A stretch of 64,000 nucleotides of DNA from Polaribacter gangjinensis (GTDB lineage Bacteria > Bacteroidota > Bacteroidia > Flavobacteriales > Flavobacteriaceae): the NCBI RefSeq assembly GCF_038024125.1, contig NZ_CP150662.1, positions 823,501-887,500 on the forward strand, read 5' to 3'. This document shows positions 9,550 through 18,693 of the stretch, piece by piece. The notes under the pieces were generated by a model. That model was not told the DNA's origin, made no database searches, and saw only the letters and a program-made list of their open reading frames with translations. The stretch's first letter is position 1, and every line of letters begins with the position of its first letter. A program made the position numbers and the translations under genes.

Positions 9550-10746
9550 TTAAGCACTTAATACTTCTTGTACTTTATCAGCAGCTTCTTGAAACTCGGT
9601 AGCTGAAATAATTTTCATTCCTGAATTGTCAATCAATTCTTTGGCTTCTTTTGCATTTGTTCCTTGCAATCTGCAAATAATTGGCACTGTAATTTTATCA
9701 CCCATATTTTTATAAGCATCAACTACTCCTTGAGCAACTCTGTCACAACGTACAATTCCACCAAAAATATTAACCAAAATGGCTTTCACATTTGGGTCTT
9801 TCAAAATGATTCCGAAAGCAGTTTCTACTCTTTGAGCATCTGCAGTTCCACCAACATCTAAAAAGTTTGCTGGTTCTCCTCCTGATTCTTTAATTAAATC
9901 CATTGTTCCCATTGCCAAACCAGCTCCATTTACCATACATCCTACATTTCCATCTAATTTAACATAATTTAAACCAGCTGCTTTTGCTTCAACTTCAATC
10001 GGATTTTCTTCACGCAAATCACGCATTGCTTCATAATCTTTATGACGATACAAAGCATTTTCATCCAAAGAAACTTTTGCATCTACAGCCATAATTTTAT
10101 CATCCGAAGTTTTTAAAACAGGATTGATTTCAAACATAGAAGAATCCGATTTGATGTAAGCTGTATATAAAGCCGTTACAAATTGTGTCATTTCTTTAAA
10201 AGCTGTTCCTGATAAGCCTAAATTAAATGCAATTTTACGAGCTTGGAAAGGCATAATTCCTAATAAAGGATCAATTTCTTCTGTAAAAATTAAATGTGGT
10301 GTTTCTTCAGCAACCGTTTCAATATCCATTCCACCTTCTGTAGAATACATAATCATATTTTTACCAGTTGCTCTGTTTAACAAAACAGAGATATAAAACT
10401 CCTCTGGTTTAGAATCACCTGGATAATACACATCTTCGGCAATCAATACTTGATTAACCAATTTTCCCTCTGCAGGAGTTTGTGGTGTAATCAACATCAT
10501 TCCTAAAATTTCTCCAGAAATACGCTCAACATCAGCTATGTTTTTAGCCAATTTAACTCCTCCTCCTTTTCCACGACCTCCAGCGTGAATTTGTGCTTTA
10601 ATCACATGCCATCCTGTACCAGTTTCTTCTGTTAATTTCTTAGCAGCTGCAACAGCTTCAGCAGGAGTACTTGCTACAATTCCTCTTTGAATTCTTACTC
10701 CAAAACTACTTAATATCTCTTTTCCTTGGTATTCGTGTAAATTCAT
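9550..10746 (-). CDS. sucC: Succinyl-CoA ligase (ADP-forming) subunit beta
   Basis: This 398-residue protein starts MNLHEYQGKEIL and carries the ATP-grasp fold of succinyl-CoA synthetase beta: KAQIHAGGRGKGGGVKLA in the nucleotide site, FEINPVL, and the C-terminal CoA-ligase part with NFLDVGG and VNIFGGIVRCD. It catalyses the substrate-level phosphorylation step of the TCA cycle together with SucD, which is not adjacent, as is common in Bacteroidota. The promoter-like box TATTTTTG (complement of 10770-10777) lies 23 bases upstream of the ATG, without a clear -33 element. Confidence 0.98.
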   Translation of the reverse strand: MNLHEYQGKEILSSFGVRIQRGIVASTPAEAVAAAKKLTEETGTGWHVIKAQIHAGGRGKGGGVKLAKNIADVERISGEILGMMLITPQTPAEGKLVNQVLIAEDVYYPGDSKPEEFYISVLLNRATGKNMIMYSTEGGMDIETVAEETPHLIFTEEIDPLLGIMPFQARKIAFNLGLSGTAFKEMTQFVTALYTAYIKSDSSMFEINPVLKTSDDKIMAVDAKVSLDENALYRHKDYEAMRDLREENPIEVEAKAAGLNYVKLDGNVGCMVNGAGLAMGTMDLIKESGGEPANFLDVGGTADAQRVETAFGIILKDPNVKAILVNIFGGIVRCDRVAQGVVDAYKNMGDKITVPIICRLQGTNAKEAKELIDNSGMKIISATEFQEAADKVQEVLSA

Positions 10747-10953
10747 TTGTATCGCTTTTAAAACGCTTGCAAAAATACAAATTCAATCACTAAAATTCCT
10801 ATAATATTTTATAAAATATGAGGTTAAAATGATGAAAATTAAAATATTTCCAATTGACGTCCATTCTTTCTCTTTAAAAATTGATAAAAACAAAATACTT
10901 TTAAAAAGTCCGTTTGATTTTTTATACTTTCGTTAAAAATTTTGATACTAATT

Positions 10954-11616
10954 ATGATTGTTGCAGAAAATATTCACAAATATTATGGTGATGTTGAAGT
11001 GTTAAAAGGTGTGAATTTACACATCAAAAAAGGAGAAATTGTAGCGATTGTTGGTCCTTCTGGAGCTGGAAAAACAACCCTTTTACAAATTTTAGGAACT
11101 CTTGACAAACCTGAAAAAGAAACTGATTTTCAGCTTAGCATCAATGATATTTCGTTAAAAAAATTATCCGATAAGCAATTATCTGAATTTAGAAACAAAC
11201 ATATTGGTTTTATTTTTCAATTTCATCAATTATTACCCGAGTTTACAGCCTTAGAAAATGTGTGTATTCCTGGATTTATAGCAAAAAAATCGAAAAATGA
11301 AGTCGAAAATGAGGCTAAAAAAATTCTTTCTTTTTTAGGATTGTCACATAGATTACAACACAAACCAAATGAACTTTCTGGGGGTGAGCAACAAAGAGTA
11401 GCTGTAGCAAGAGCATTAATTAACAATCCTGCTGTTATTTTGGCTGATGAACCTAGTGGAAATTTAGATAGTGAATCTGCTAAAAATTTACACGAATTAT
11501 TTTTTACTTTGAGAGATGAATTTGGACAAACTTTCGTTTTAGTTACACATAATGAAGAATTGGCAAACATGGCAGATAGAAAATTGACCATGATTGATGG
11601 AAAGATGACAGAATAA
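10954..11616 (+). CDS. LolD-like ABC transporter ATP-binding protein
   Basis: This is a 220-residue ATPase of the MacB/LolD/FtsE group: Walker [10 protein letters not shown], the Q-loop [17 protein letters not shown] that is typical of LolD, the signature [15 protein letters not shown] and Walker [12 protein letters not shown]. LolD drives release of lipoproteins from the inner membrane together with LolC/E, but no permease gene is adjacent, so the partner is unknown. The ATG at 10954 is preferred over an upstream in-frame TTG at 10942. Its stop codon abuts the next gene's ATG (TAAATG), which points to translational coupling. Confidence 0.88.
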   Translation: MIVAENIHKYYGDVEVLKGVNLHIKKGEIVAIVGPSGAGKTTLLQILGTLDKPEKETDFQLSINDISLKKLSDKQLSEFRNKHIGFIFQFHQLLPEFTALENVCIPGFIAKKSKNEVENEAKKILSFLGLSHRLQHKPNELSGGEQQRVAVARALINNPAVILADEPSGNLDSESAKNLHELFFTLRDEFGQTFVLVTHNEELANMADRKLTMIDGKMTE

Positions 11617-12384
11617 ATGACGCAAACCGAACTCAAAGAATTCCTAGACGAAAAGGCGCGTTTTTACAACAATCCTTCGTTTATTGAATCTGATCCTATT
11701 CAAATTCCGCATCAATTTTCTAAGAAAGAAGACATTGAAATTGCAGCATTTTTAACGGCAACAATTTCTTGGGGAAATCGAAAAATGATCATTCAAAATG
11801 CTTCAAAAATGATGGAATTGTTAGAATTTTCTCCTCATGATTTTATTCTGAATCATCATGAAAATGATTTAAAATCGTTTGATAAATTTGTTCATAGAAC
11901 TTTTAATTCTATTGATTTCCAGCAATTTATAAAATCATTACAACATATTTATTTAAATCATGGTGGATTGGAAAATACATTGTTGATTTCAGATAAATCA
12001 GATACCTATCAAAAGGCAATTCATCAATTTAAAAAACTTTTTTTTGAAATTCCACACTCAAATAGAACACAAAAACACATTTCAGACCCAATGAAAAATT
12101 CGGCCGCAAAACGTATCAATATGTTTTTACGTTGGATGGTTAGAAACGATACTAGTGGAGTTGATTTTGGAATTTGGAAAACCCATAATCCTGCGAATTT
12201 ATCTTGCCCTTTGGATGTTCATTCAGGGAATGTTGCACGAAAATTAGGCATTTTAAAAAGAGAACAAAACGACTGGAAAGCTTTATCAGAGTTAGATAAA
12301 AAACTTCGAAAATTTGATAAAAATGACCCTGTCAAATACGATTTTGCACTTTTTGGATTAGGCGTTTTCGAAAAGTTTTCATAA
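11617..12384 (+). CDS. TIGR02757 family (DUF2400) protein
   Basis: This 255-residue protein is recognisable as TIGR02757 by FLTATISWGNRKMIIQNA near residue 45 and the C-terminal WKTHNPANLSCPLDVHSGNVARKLG region. The helical arrangement and final Asp-rich part recall HhH-type DNA glycosylase-like folds, but the function is not known. It begins immediately after the stop of the LolD-like gene. Confidence 0.85.
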   Translation: MTQTELKEFLDEKARFYNNPSFIESDPIQIPHQFSKKEDIEIAAFLTATISWGNRKMIIQNASKMMELLEFSPHDFILNHHENDLKSFDKFVHRTFNSIDFQQFIKSLQHIYLNHGGLENTLLISDKSDTYQKAIHQFKKLFFEIPHSNRTQKHISDPMKNSAAKRINMFLRWMVRNDTSGVDFGIWKTHNPANLSCPLDVHSGNVARKLGILKREQNDWKALSELDKKLRKFDKNDPVKYDFALFGLGVFEKFS

Positions 12385-12449
12385 GAAATCAACAATCCTT
12401 TTGTTTTCATTTTAATTGTGATATTTTAGACTGCTAAATTTTGAATATC

Positions 12450-13931
12450 ATGAAAAAAATAGTTTTCTTATTTGCTTTAATATCACAAATATTATGGTCT
12501 CAAGATCCAAGAATCCCTTTAGACACCATGGTTGTTACTACAAATTCTGTTGTCATCAAAGGAAAAACAGTTCCCTATAAAGCCACTACTGGCATGCAAC
12601 CAGTTTGGAATGAAAATGGCGAAATTATTGCTGCTTTATATTACACTTATTACAAAAGAACAGATATTAAAAATGATGAAGAAAGGCCTATAATCATGTC
12701 ATTTAATGGTGGTCCTGGTTCTGCATCTGTTTGGATGCACATTGCTTACACAGGTCCAAAAGTGTTAAAAATTGATGATGAAGGATATCCTGTACAACCT
12801 TATGGAATCAAAGATAATCCGAATTCAATTTTAGATGTTGCTGACATTGTCTATATAAATCCTGTAAATACAGCATATTCAAGACCAGTTGTTGCTGATG
12901 GAAAGAAATTAGATAAATCATTGTTTTTCGGAATCAATGCAGATATTACCTATTTAGCAACATGGCTTAACACTTTTATTACGAGAAATAATCGTTGGAA
13001 ATCTCCAAAATATATCATAGGCGAAAGTTATGGTGGTACAAGAGTAATGGGTTTAGCCGCTGAATTACAAAATAAACAATGGATGTATTTGAATGGTGTA
13101 ATCATGGTTTCGCCAGCAGATTATAAAGTTTTACGCACAGAAAGTTCAGTTGATTATGCTATAAATTTACCCTATTTTACAGCTACAGCTTGGCATCACA
13201 AAATGCTTTCACCTGAATTACAAAATAAAGATTTACTAGAAATTTTACCAGAGGCTGAAGATTTTGCTATCAACAAATTATTACCAGCCATTGCAAAAGG
13301 CGGATTTATCAGTGAAATTGAAAAAAATGACATTGCAGAGAAAGTAGCATTTTATTCAGGATTATCTAAAAAAGTAGTACTTCAAAATAACTTAGAAATT
13401 TCTCCAAATTTCTTTTGGAAAGAATTATTAAGAGATAAAACCGGACAAACTATTGGAAGATTAGACTCAAGATATTTAGGCATTGATAAGCGCGAAATTG
13501 GCGAAAATACCGATTATAATCCTGAATTGACTTCATGGTTGCATTCATTTACACCAGCAATTAATTATTACATTCGTGAAGAATTGAATTTTAAAACAGA
13601 TGTAAAATATAATCTATTTGGCCCTGTTTCTCCTTGGGATAATTCGAACGATAATGTTAGAGAAGGTTTGCGTCAAGCAATGGCTCAAAATCCATATTTA
13701 AAAGTGCTTGTTCAATCAGGATATTATGATGGTGCAACCACCTATTTTAGCGCAAAATATACCATGTGGAAAACAGATCCAAGTGGAAAAATGAAAGATC
13801 GATTTACATTTAAAGGATACAGAAGTGGACACATGATGTATTTAAGAAGCGAAGATTTACAAAAATCGAATGACGATTTGAGAGCATTTATTCTACAAAG
13901 TTTATCAAAAAATAAATCTGCAAAATACTAG
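12450..13931 (+). CDS. Secreted S10 family serine carboxypeptidase-like peptidase
   Basis: This 493-residue protein has a signal peptide (residues 1-18, MKKIVFLFALISQILWSQ) and the peptidase S10 fold. Hallmarks are FNGGPGSAS for the oxyanion hole, GESYGG with nucleophile Ser193, the Asp in SGYYDGAT and the His in YRSGHMMYL. S10 enzymes remove C-terminal residues from peptides at acidic pH in eukaryotes; bacterial members are less studied. The ATG at 12450 is chosen over an upstream TTG at 12441 because it begins the signal peptide. It ends 3 bases before the BatA-like gene. Confidence 0.9.
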   Translation: MKKIVFLFALISQILWSQDPRIPLDTMVVTTNSVVIKGKTVPYKATTGMQPVWNENGEIIAALYYTYYKRTDIKNDEERPIIMSFNGGPGSASVWMHIAYTGPKVLKIDDEGYPVQPYGIKDNPNSILDVADIVYINPVNTAYSRPVVADGKKLDKSLFFGINADITYLATWLNTFITRNNRWKSPKYIIGESYGGTRVMGLAAELQNKQWMYLNGVIMVSPADYKVLRTESSVDYAINLPYFTATAWHHKMLSPELQNKDLLEILPEAEDFAINKLLPAIAKGGFISEIEKNDIAEKVAFYSGLSKKVVLQNNLEISPNFFWKELLRDKTGQTIGRLDSRYLGIDKREIGENTDYNPELTSWLHSFTPAINYYIREELNFKTDVKYNLFGPVSPWDNSNDNVREGLRQAMAQNPYLKVLVQSGYYDGATTYFSAKYTMWKTDPSGKMKDRFTFKGYRSGHMMYLRSEDLQKSNDDLRAFILQSLSKNKSAKY

Positions 13932-13934
13932 TAA

Positions 13935-15881
13935 ATGCAATTTAAAAATCCGGAAATTTTATACTTTTTGTGGCTGCTAATTATTCCCATTTTAGTCCAC
14001 CTTTTTCAGTTGCAAAAATTTGTAAAAGTACCTTTTACAAACGTTGCTTTTTTACAGAAAATAATCCAAGATTCTAGAAAGAGTTCAAGGCTAAAAAAAT
14101 GGTTAATTTTAGCCACAAGAATGCTATTACTTTCAGCGATACTTTTTGCATTTTCACAACCTTTTTTTAGTGATGACAAAAGCACCAAAAATGAGAAAAT
14201 AATTGTTTATTTAGATAACTCATTAAGCACACAAGCTAAAGGTGAGAAGGGTTTTTTATTGCAAGTTGCAGCCAAAGAAATCATAGAAAATGCGCCACAA
14301 TCAAATACATATTCTTTGTTAACCAATGATGAATTTTACGATGATATTTCATTTTCTGAGCTTAAAAAGCTAGTATTAGAACTAAATTATTCCTCAAAAA
14401 AGCCTTCTTTAAATAGTATTTTATTAAAAATAGATGCACTTTCAAAAAAACAAACAAAAACTTTAAATGAAACTATTTTAATATCTGATTTTCAGAATAT
14501 ATACAATAATGAGTTTACAAATGTAACACCCCCTTTTTCAGTAATAAAATTGACTGAATCTCAAAAAAACAATATTTCTATAGACAGTGTTTTTACGAGT
14601 AACTCTATGGATGAAACTACGTTACATGTTGTTGTAAAAAATCAAGGATCATCAAAACAAAATGTTCCAATTGCGTTGTATAATGAAAAAGAATTATCAA
14701 GCAAACAATCTTTTTCAATTGAAGAAAACTCAACAAAAACCATTTTATTTTCCATCCAAAAAAAAGAAGCTTTTAACGGAAAAATAAGTATCTCTTCTAG
14801 CGATACTTTTTCTTTTGATAACACCTTTTATTTTCATCTAAAAACTGCTAAAAAAATTAATGTTTTGGCTATCGGAAATGAGGTTGATTTTTTATCAAAA
14901 ATATACACTGAAGATGAGTTTAATTTCACTCAAAATTTATCTGAAAATATCAATTATAATTTGATACCAAAACAAGAAATTTTAATACTCTTTGAGTTGG
15001 AAAAAATTTCAGAAATTTTATCAAAAAGTGTACAAGATTTTATTTCAAAAAGTGGTAGTGTTGTAGTGATTCCAAATCCAAATTCCGACATAAATTCTTA
15101 CAATCAATTTTTACAAAAATTTTCTTCTTCAACTTTTTCAAATAAAAATATCGATTCTTTAAAAATTACAAACATTATTGAAAGTCATCCTTTTTTTAAA
15201 AATGTATTTTCAAAAAAAGTAGAAAATTTTCAATATCCAACAGTCAATCATTTTTATGAAATCAATTCAAAAAATGATACCAAAATGGTCACTTTCGAAA
15301 ACAACTCATCTTTTCTAAGTCAAATAAATATTCCTTCAGGAGCTTTGTATGTTTTTACAAGTGCTATCAACAAAAAAAATAGTTCGTTTCAGAATTCTCC
15401 TTTAATTGTTCCTATTTTTTACAATTTCGGGAAATTTAGTTTTTTACAATCGCAATTGTATTATTTTTTGGATGATGAAAATAAAATTGATGTTGATATT
15501 CAACTTCAAAAAGATGAAATTTTAGAGATTTCAAATACAACAACTACTTTTATTCCTATTCAACAAACTTTTCAAAACAAAGTAACTTTAACAACTAAAG
15601 AAAATCCTTCTGAAGCTGGTTTTTACAACATCAACAAAAAAGGTGAAATAATAGAAACCATTGCTTTTAACACACCAAAAGAAGAAAGTTTATTACAATT
15701 TTTAGATGTTGCACAACTAGAAAAAACAAATCCAAATATCACAGTTTCTGATGCTGTTTCAACTGTTTTTAAAAACATCAAGAAAAAAAATGAAGTTCAA
15801 TCACTTTGGAAATGGTTTTTAGCGTTGGCAATTGTATCTTTGTTTTTAGAAATTTTAATTTTGAAATTCTATAAACCATGA
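13935..15881 (+). CDS. BatA-domain membrane protein with von Willebrand-like region
   Basis: This 648-residue protein starts with the aerotolerance-regulator N-terminal domain: two hydrophobic segments around residues 7-24 and 57-75 flanking LFQLQKFVKVPFTNVAFLQKI. A long extracytoplasmic region follows (VYLDNSLSTQAKGEKG looks like a vWA start) and one C-terminal membrane helix (about 627-644). Proteins of this form are widespread in Bacteroidota and are related to BatA/BatB, but the role is not established. Its stop overlaps the start of the dihydroorotase-like gene (ATGA), a sign of coupling. Confidence 0.85.
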   Translation: MQFKNPEILYFLWLLIIPILVHLFQLQKFVKVPFTNVAFLQKIIQDSRKSSRLKKWLILATRMLLLSAILFAFSQPFFSDDKSTKNEKIIVYLDNSLSTQAKGEKGFLLQVAAKEIIENAPQSNTYSLLTNDEFYDDISFSELKKLVLELNYSSKKPSLNSILLKIDALSKKQTKTLNETILISDFQNIYNNEFTNVTPPFSVIKLTESQKNNISIDSVFTSNSMDETTLHVVVKNQGSSKQNVPIALYNEKELSSKQSFSIEENSTKTILFSIQKKEAFNGKISISSSDTFSFDNTFYFHLKTAKKINVLAIGNEVDFLSKIYTEDEFNFTQNLSENINYNLIPKQEILILFELEKISEILSKSVQDFISKSGSVVVIPNPNSDINSYNQFLQKFSSSTFSNKNIDSLKITNIIESHPFFKNVFSKKVENFQYPTVNHFYEINSKNDTKMVTFENNSSFLSQINIPSGALYVFTSAINKKNSSFQNSPLIVPIFYNFGKFSFLQSQLYYFLDDENKIDVDIQLQKDEILEISNTTTTFIPIQQTFQNKVTLTTKENPSEAGFYNINKKGEIIETIAFNTPKEESLLQFLDVAQLEKTNPNITVSDAVSTVFKNIKKKNEVQSLWKWFLALAIVSLFLEILILKFYKP

Positions 15882-17134
15882 AAACACTTCTTAAAAACGC
15901 AACAATTATAGATACTGAAAGTCAGCATCACCTTCAAAAAAAAGATGTTTTAATTGTAAATGGAATTATAGAAAAAATTGAGAATTCTATTGAAGTTTCT
16001 TCAGATACTAATTTAGTAAACCTAGAAAACTTACATATTTCTTGTGGTTGGTTTGATACAAGTGTTTGTTTTGGTGAACCTGGTTTTGAAGAACGAGAAA
16101 CCATCAAAAATGGTTTGCAAGTAGCTGCAAAAAGTGGGTTTACGGCTGTTGCTGTCAATCCGAATACTCATCCTGTAATTGACTCTAAATCAGATGTTGA
16201 ATTTCTCATCAATAAGGCTTCAAAATTTGCAACAAAATTATTTCCAATTGGAGCATTGACAAAAAACTGCGAAGGCAAAGATTTGTCAGAATTATTTGAC
16301 ATGCAACAATCAGGAGCAATTGCTTTTGGAGATTATACAAAATCCATTTCAAATGATAATTTGATGAAAATTGCCTTATTGTATGCTCAAAATTTTGATG
16401 GTTTGGTATTGAGTTTCCCTAAAAACAATTCAATTGCTGCAGAAGGAATTGCAAATGAAGGAGTCAACAGTACACAATTAGGCATGAAAGGAATTCCGGC
16501 TTTGGCTGAGCATCTTCAAATCACTAGAGATTTGTTTTTATTAGAACATACAGGAGGCAAATTGCACATTCCAACAATTTCCACTTCTAAATCTGTTGAT
16601 TTAATTAAAGAAGCCAAAAAGAAAGGATTGCAAGTAACGTGTAGCGTTTCTGTGCATCATTTGGTGTTGACAGATGATGAATTGCATGGTTTTGATAGCA
16701 ATTTTAAAACAACTCCTCCATTAAGAACAAAAGAAGATGTAAAAGCTTTGCAAACAGCTGTAAAATCAGGAGTTATTGATATGATTACTTCTGATCACAA
16801 TCCGATTGATATTGAGCATAAGAAAGTTGATTTTAGTGAAGCCAAAAATGGTGTTATTGGTTTAGAAAGTGCTTTTGGAGCATTGAATAGTGTTTTAGAT
16901 TTGACAGATTTCATTCCGTTATTAACCTCAAAACCAAGAAGTATTTTTGGAATAGAAAAAACAAGCATTAAAGAAGGTGCAAAAGCTGATTTATCCTTAT
17001 TTAATCCATCAGAAAAAATTGTGTTTTCAAAAAAAAACATCCTTTCAGCTTCAAAAAACAGTCCTTTTCTTGATAAAAACCTACAAGGAAAAGTGTATGG
17101 AATCTTTGCAAATAATCAACTTGTTTTATCCTAA
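15878..17134 (+). CDS. Dihydroorotase-like protein lacking the metal-binding residues
   Basis: This 418-residue amidohydrolase-fold protein aligns along its length with multifunctional-type dihydroorotases: NEGVNSTQLGMKGIPA, HTGGKLHI, VSVHHLVL, TTPPLR and SDHNP are all in place. The active site is altered. The usual DxHxHxRxPG motif reads DTSVCFGEPG (residues 60-69), so both zinc-binding His and the substrate Arg are replaced. The later VMDHCED-type His is VLSF (residue 180), and the LHICHVST-type His is Thr233. It is therefore probably not a working dihydroorotase. By analogy with the inactive PyrC' that supports aspartate transcarbamoylase in pseudomonads, it may be structural or regulatory. 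Overlaps the preceding gene by 4 bases. Confidence 0.85.
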   Translation: MKTLLKNATIIDTESQHHLQKKDVLIVNGIIEKIENSIEVSSDTNLVNLENLHISCGWFDTSVCFGEPGFEERETIKNGLQVAAKSGFTAVAVNPNTHPVIDSKSDVEFLINKASKFATKLFPIGALTKNCEGKDLSELFDMQQSGAIAFGDYTKSISNDNLMKIALLYAQNFDGLVLSFPKNNSIAAEGIANEGVNSTQLGMKGIPALAEHLQITRDLFLLEHTGGKLHIPTISTSKSVDLIKEAKKKGLQVTCSVSVHHLVLTDDELHGFDSNFKTTPPLRTKEDVKALQTAVKSGVIDMITSDHNPIDIEHKKVDFSEAKNGVIGLESAFGALNSVLDLTDFIPLLTSKPRSIFGIEKTSIKEGAKADLSLFNPSEKIVFSKKNILSASKNSPFLDKNLQGKVYGIFANNQLVLS

Positions 17135-17182
17135 TAATTAAGTTATTTTAATTAATAAAAATCTTCTGTTTAAATAAAAATC

Positions 17183-17821
17183 ATGAGTTTACAATACTTA
17201 GTTAGAGTTCCTAAAAAAGTAATAGAAAATCCGCCTTTATTAATTTTATTACATGGTTATGGAAGTAATAAAGAAGATTTATTTTCATTCGCTGATGAAT
17301 TACAAGACGAACTTTTAATCATTAGTGCAGAAGCTCCTCATGAAATGGGTTTTGGAGGTTTTGCTTGGTATGCCATTAATTTTGACGCCATCAATGGAAA
17401 ATTTTCAGATTTGGATCAAGCAAAAAAATCAATTGATATAATTGCGAATTTTATTGATGAAATCAAAGAAAAATACCAAACAAATCCTGATAAAACCTTT
17501 ATTTTAGGATTTAGTCAAGGTGCTATTTTAAGCTATTCTTTGAGTTTCTTTTACCCAAATAAAGTACAACATGTTGTTGCTTTGAGTGGTTATATCAATC
17601 AGGAATTATTACCAAAGGAAATTTCAAAATCAATCAAAACTGATTATTATTGTTCACATGGAACTGTTGATCAAGTTTTGCCAATTGAATGGGCAAGAAA
17701 AAGCAGCCCTTTTTTAACAAACTTAGGATTAAAAAATGTGTATTTTGAATATCCTGTAGGTCATGGAGTGGCACCTCAAAATTTTTACAGTTTAAAATCT
17801 TGGATACAAGATAGATTGTAA
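17183..17821 (+). CDS. Phospholipase/carboxylesterase family alpha/beta hydrolase
   Basis: This 212-residue serine esterase of the YpfH/carboxylesterase type has LLHGYGSNKEDL for the oxyanion hole, the nucleophile elbow GFSQGA, the Asp in HGTVDQVLP and the His in YPVGHGVAPQN. There is no signal peptide, so it is cytoplasmic. It lies 48 bases after the dihydroorotase-like gene and probably shares its transcript. The substrate is unknown. Confidence 0.9.
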   Translation: MSLQYLVRVPKKVIENPPLLILLHGYGSNKEDLFSFADELQDELLIISAEAPHEMGFGGFAWYAINFDAINGKFSDLDQAKKSIDIIANFIDEIKEKYQTNPDKTFILGFSQGAILSYSLSFFYPNKVQHVVALSGYINQELLPKEISKSIKTDYYCSHGTVDQVLPIEWARKSSPFLTNLGLKNVYFEYPVGHGVAPQNFYSLKSWIQDRL

Positions 17822-17834
17822 TATTTTTAAAAGA

Positions 17835-18617
17835 TTACACTTCAATTTTCAAGCCATCATAGGCTAAGAAAACATTTTTTGGCAGCTTTTTAGAAACTTC
17901 TTCATGAAAGCCAAGTTTGTGGCTAATATGAGTAAAATAGGTGGTTTTTGGTTGAATTTCAGCAACAAAATCCAAAGCTTCTTGCAAATTAAAATGTGTT
18001 GGATGTGGTTCAATTCTTAATGCATTTACCACCAAAACGTCTAAATTTTTTAATTTCTCTTTCTCTATTTTAGCTATTGACTTAACATCAGTTAAATAAG
18101 CAAAATTCTGAATCCTATATCCTAAAATGGGCAAATTTCCATGCATTACTGAAATTGGCAAAACCTCCAAATCATGAAAATAAAAAGGCTTATTTTCAAC
18201 CAACACAGGAAAAACACTTGGTGCACCAGGATATCTATTTTCTTTGCTAAAAACATATTCAAATCTCCGCTCTAAACTCTGTAATGTTCTTTTATTCAAA
18301 TAAATAGGCATCTCTCCTATTTGATAGCAAAATGGTCTTAAATCATCAATACCAGCTGTATGATCTGCATGCTCGTGTGTAAAAAAAACTCCTTGAATAG
18401 ACTGTACTTTTTCTCGCAACATTTGTTGTCTAAAATCAGGACCACAATCAATTACAATTGTAAAGTCATCAAAAGAAATCATGATAGATGAACGCAATCG
18501 TTTGTCTTTGAAGTCTTTTGACAAACAAACAGGATCATTACTAGCAATCATAGGAATTCCCTGAGAAGTGCCCGTTCCCAAAAAAGTAATCTTTAACAGT
18601 TTTTTAGTAGTGTTCAT
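17835..18617 (-). CDS. MBL-fold metallo-hydrolase (PhnP-like)
   Basis: This 260-residue metallo-beta-lactamase-fold protein begins with LKITFLGTGTSQGIP and has the metal motif THEHADH near residue 80. Further ligands are His159 region (VMHGNLPILGYR), LTDVKS and the C-terminal YFTHISHKLG. The GTGTSQGIP start and overall length match PhnP-like phosphodiesterases or RNase Z-related hydrolases. The exact substrate, perhaps a cyclic nucleotide or phosphodiester, is not shown by sequence. Convergent with the esterase gene, with 13 bases between stops. Confidence 0.88.
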   Translation of the reverse strand: MNTTKKLLKITFLGTGTSQGIPMIASNDPVCLSKDFKDKRLRSSIMISFDDFTIVIDCGPDFRQQMLREKVQSIQGVFFTHEHADHTAGIDDLRPFCYQIGEMPIYLNKRTLQSLERRFEYVFSKENRYPGAPSVFPVLVENKPFYFHDLEVLPISVMHGNLPILGYRIQNFAYLTDVKSIAKIEKEKLKNLDVLVVNALRIEPHPTHFNLQEALDFVAEIQPKTTYFTHISHKLGFHEEVSKKLPKNVFLAYDGLKIEV

Positions 18618-18638
18618 TAAAACAAAAATAAGATAAAA

Positions 18639-18670
18639 TTGATGAATAGCACCCTAATTTTGTACATTTG
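18639..18670 (+). promoter_or_regulatory. Bacteroidota-type promoter for the 18694 gene
   Basis: TTG at 18639-18641 and TACATTTG at 18663-18670 are 21 bases apart, close to the TTG/TAnnTTTG consensus used by the flavobacterial primary sigma factor. The start codon follows 23 bases later. Confidence 0.6.
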
Positions 18671-18693
18671 TAATTACTTAAAAAAACTTTAAA

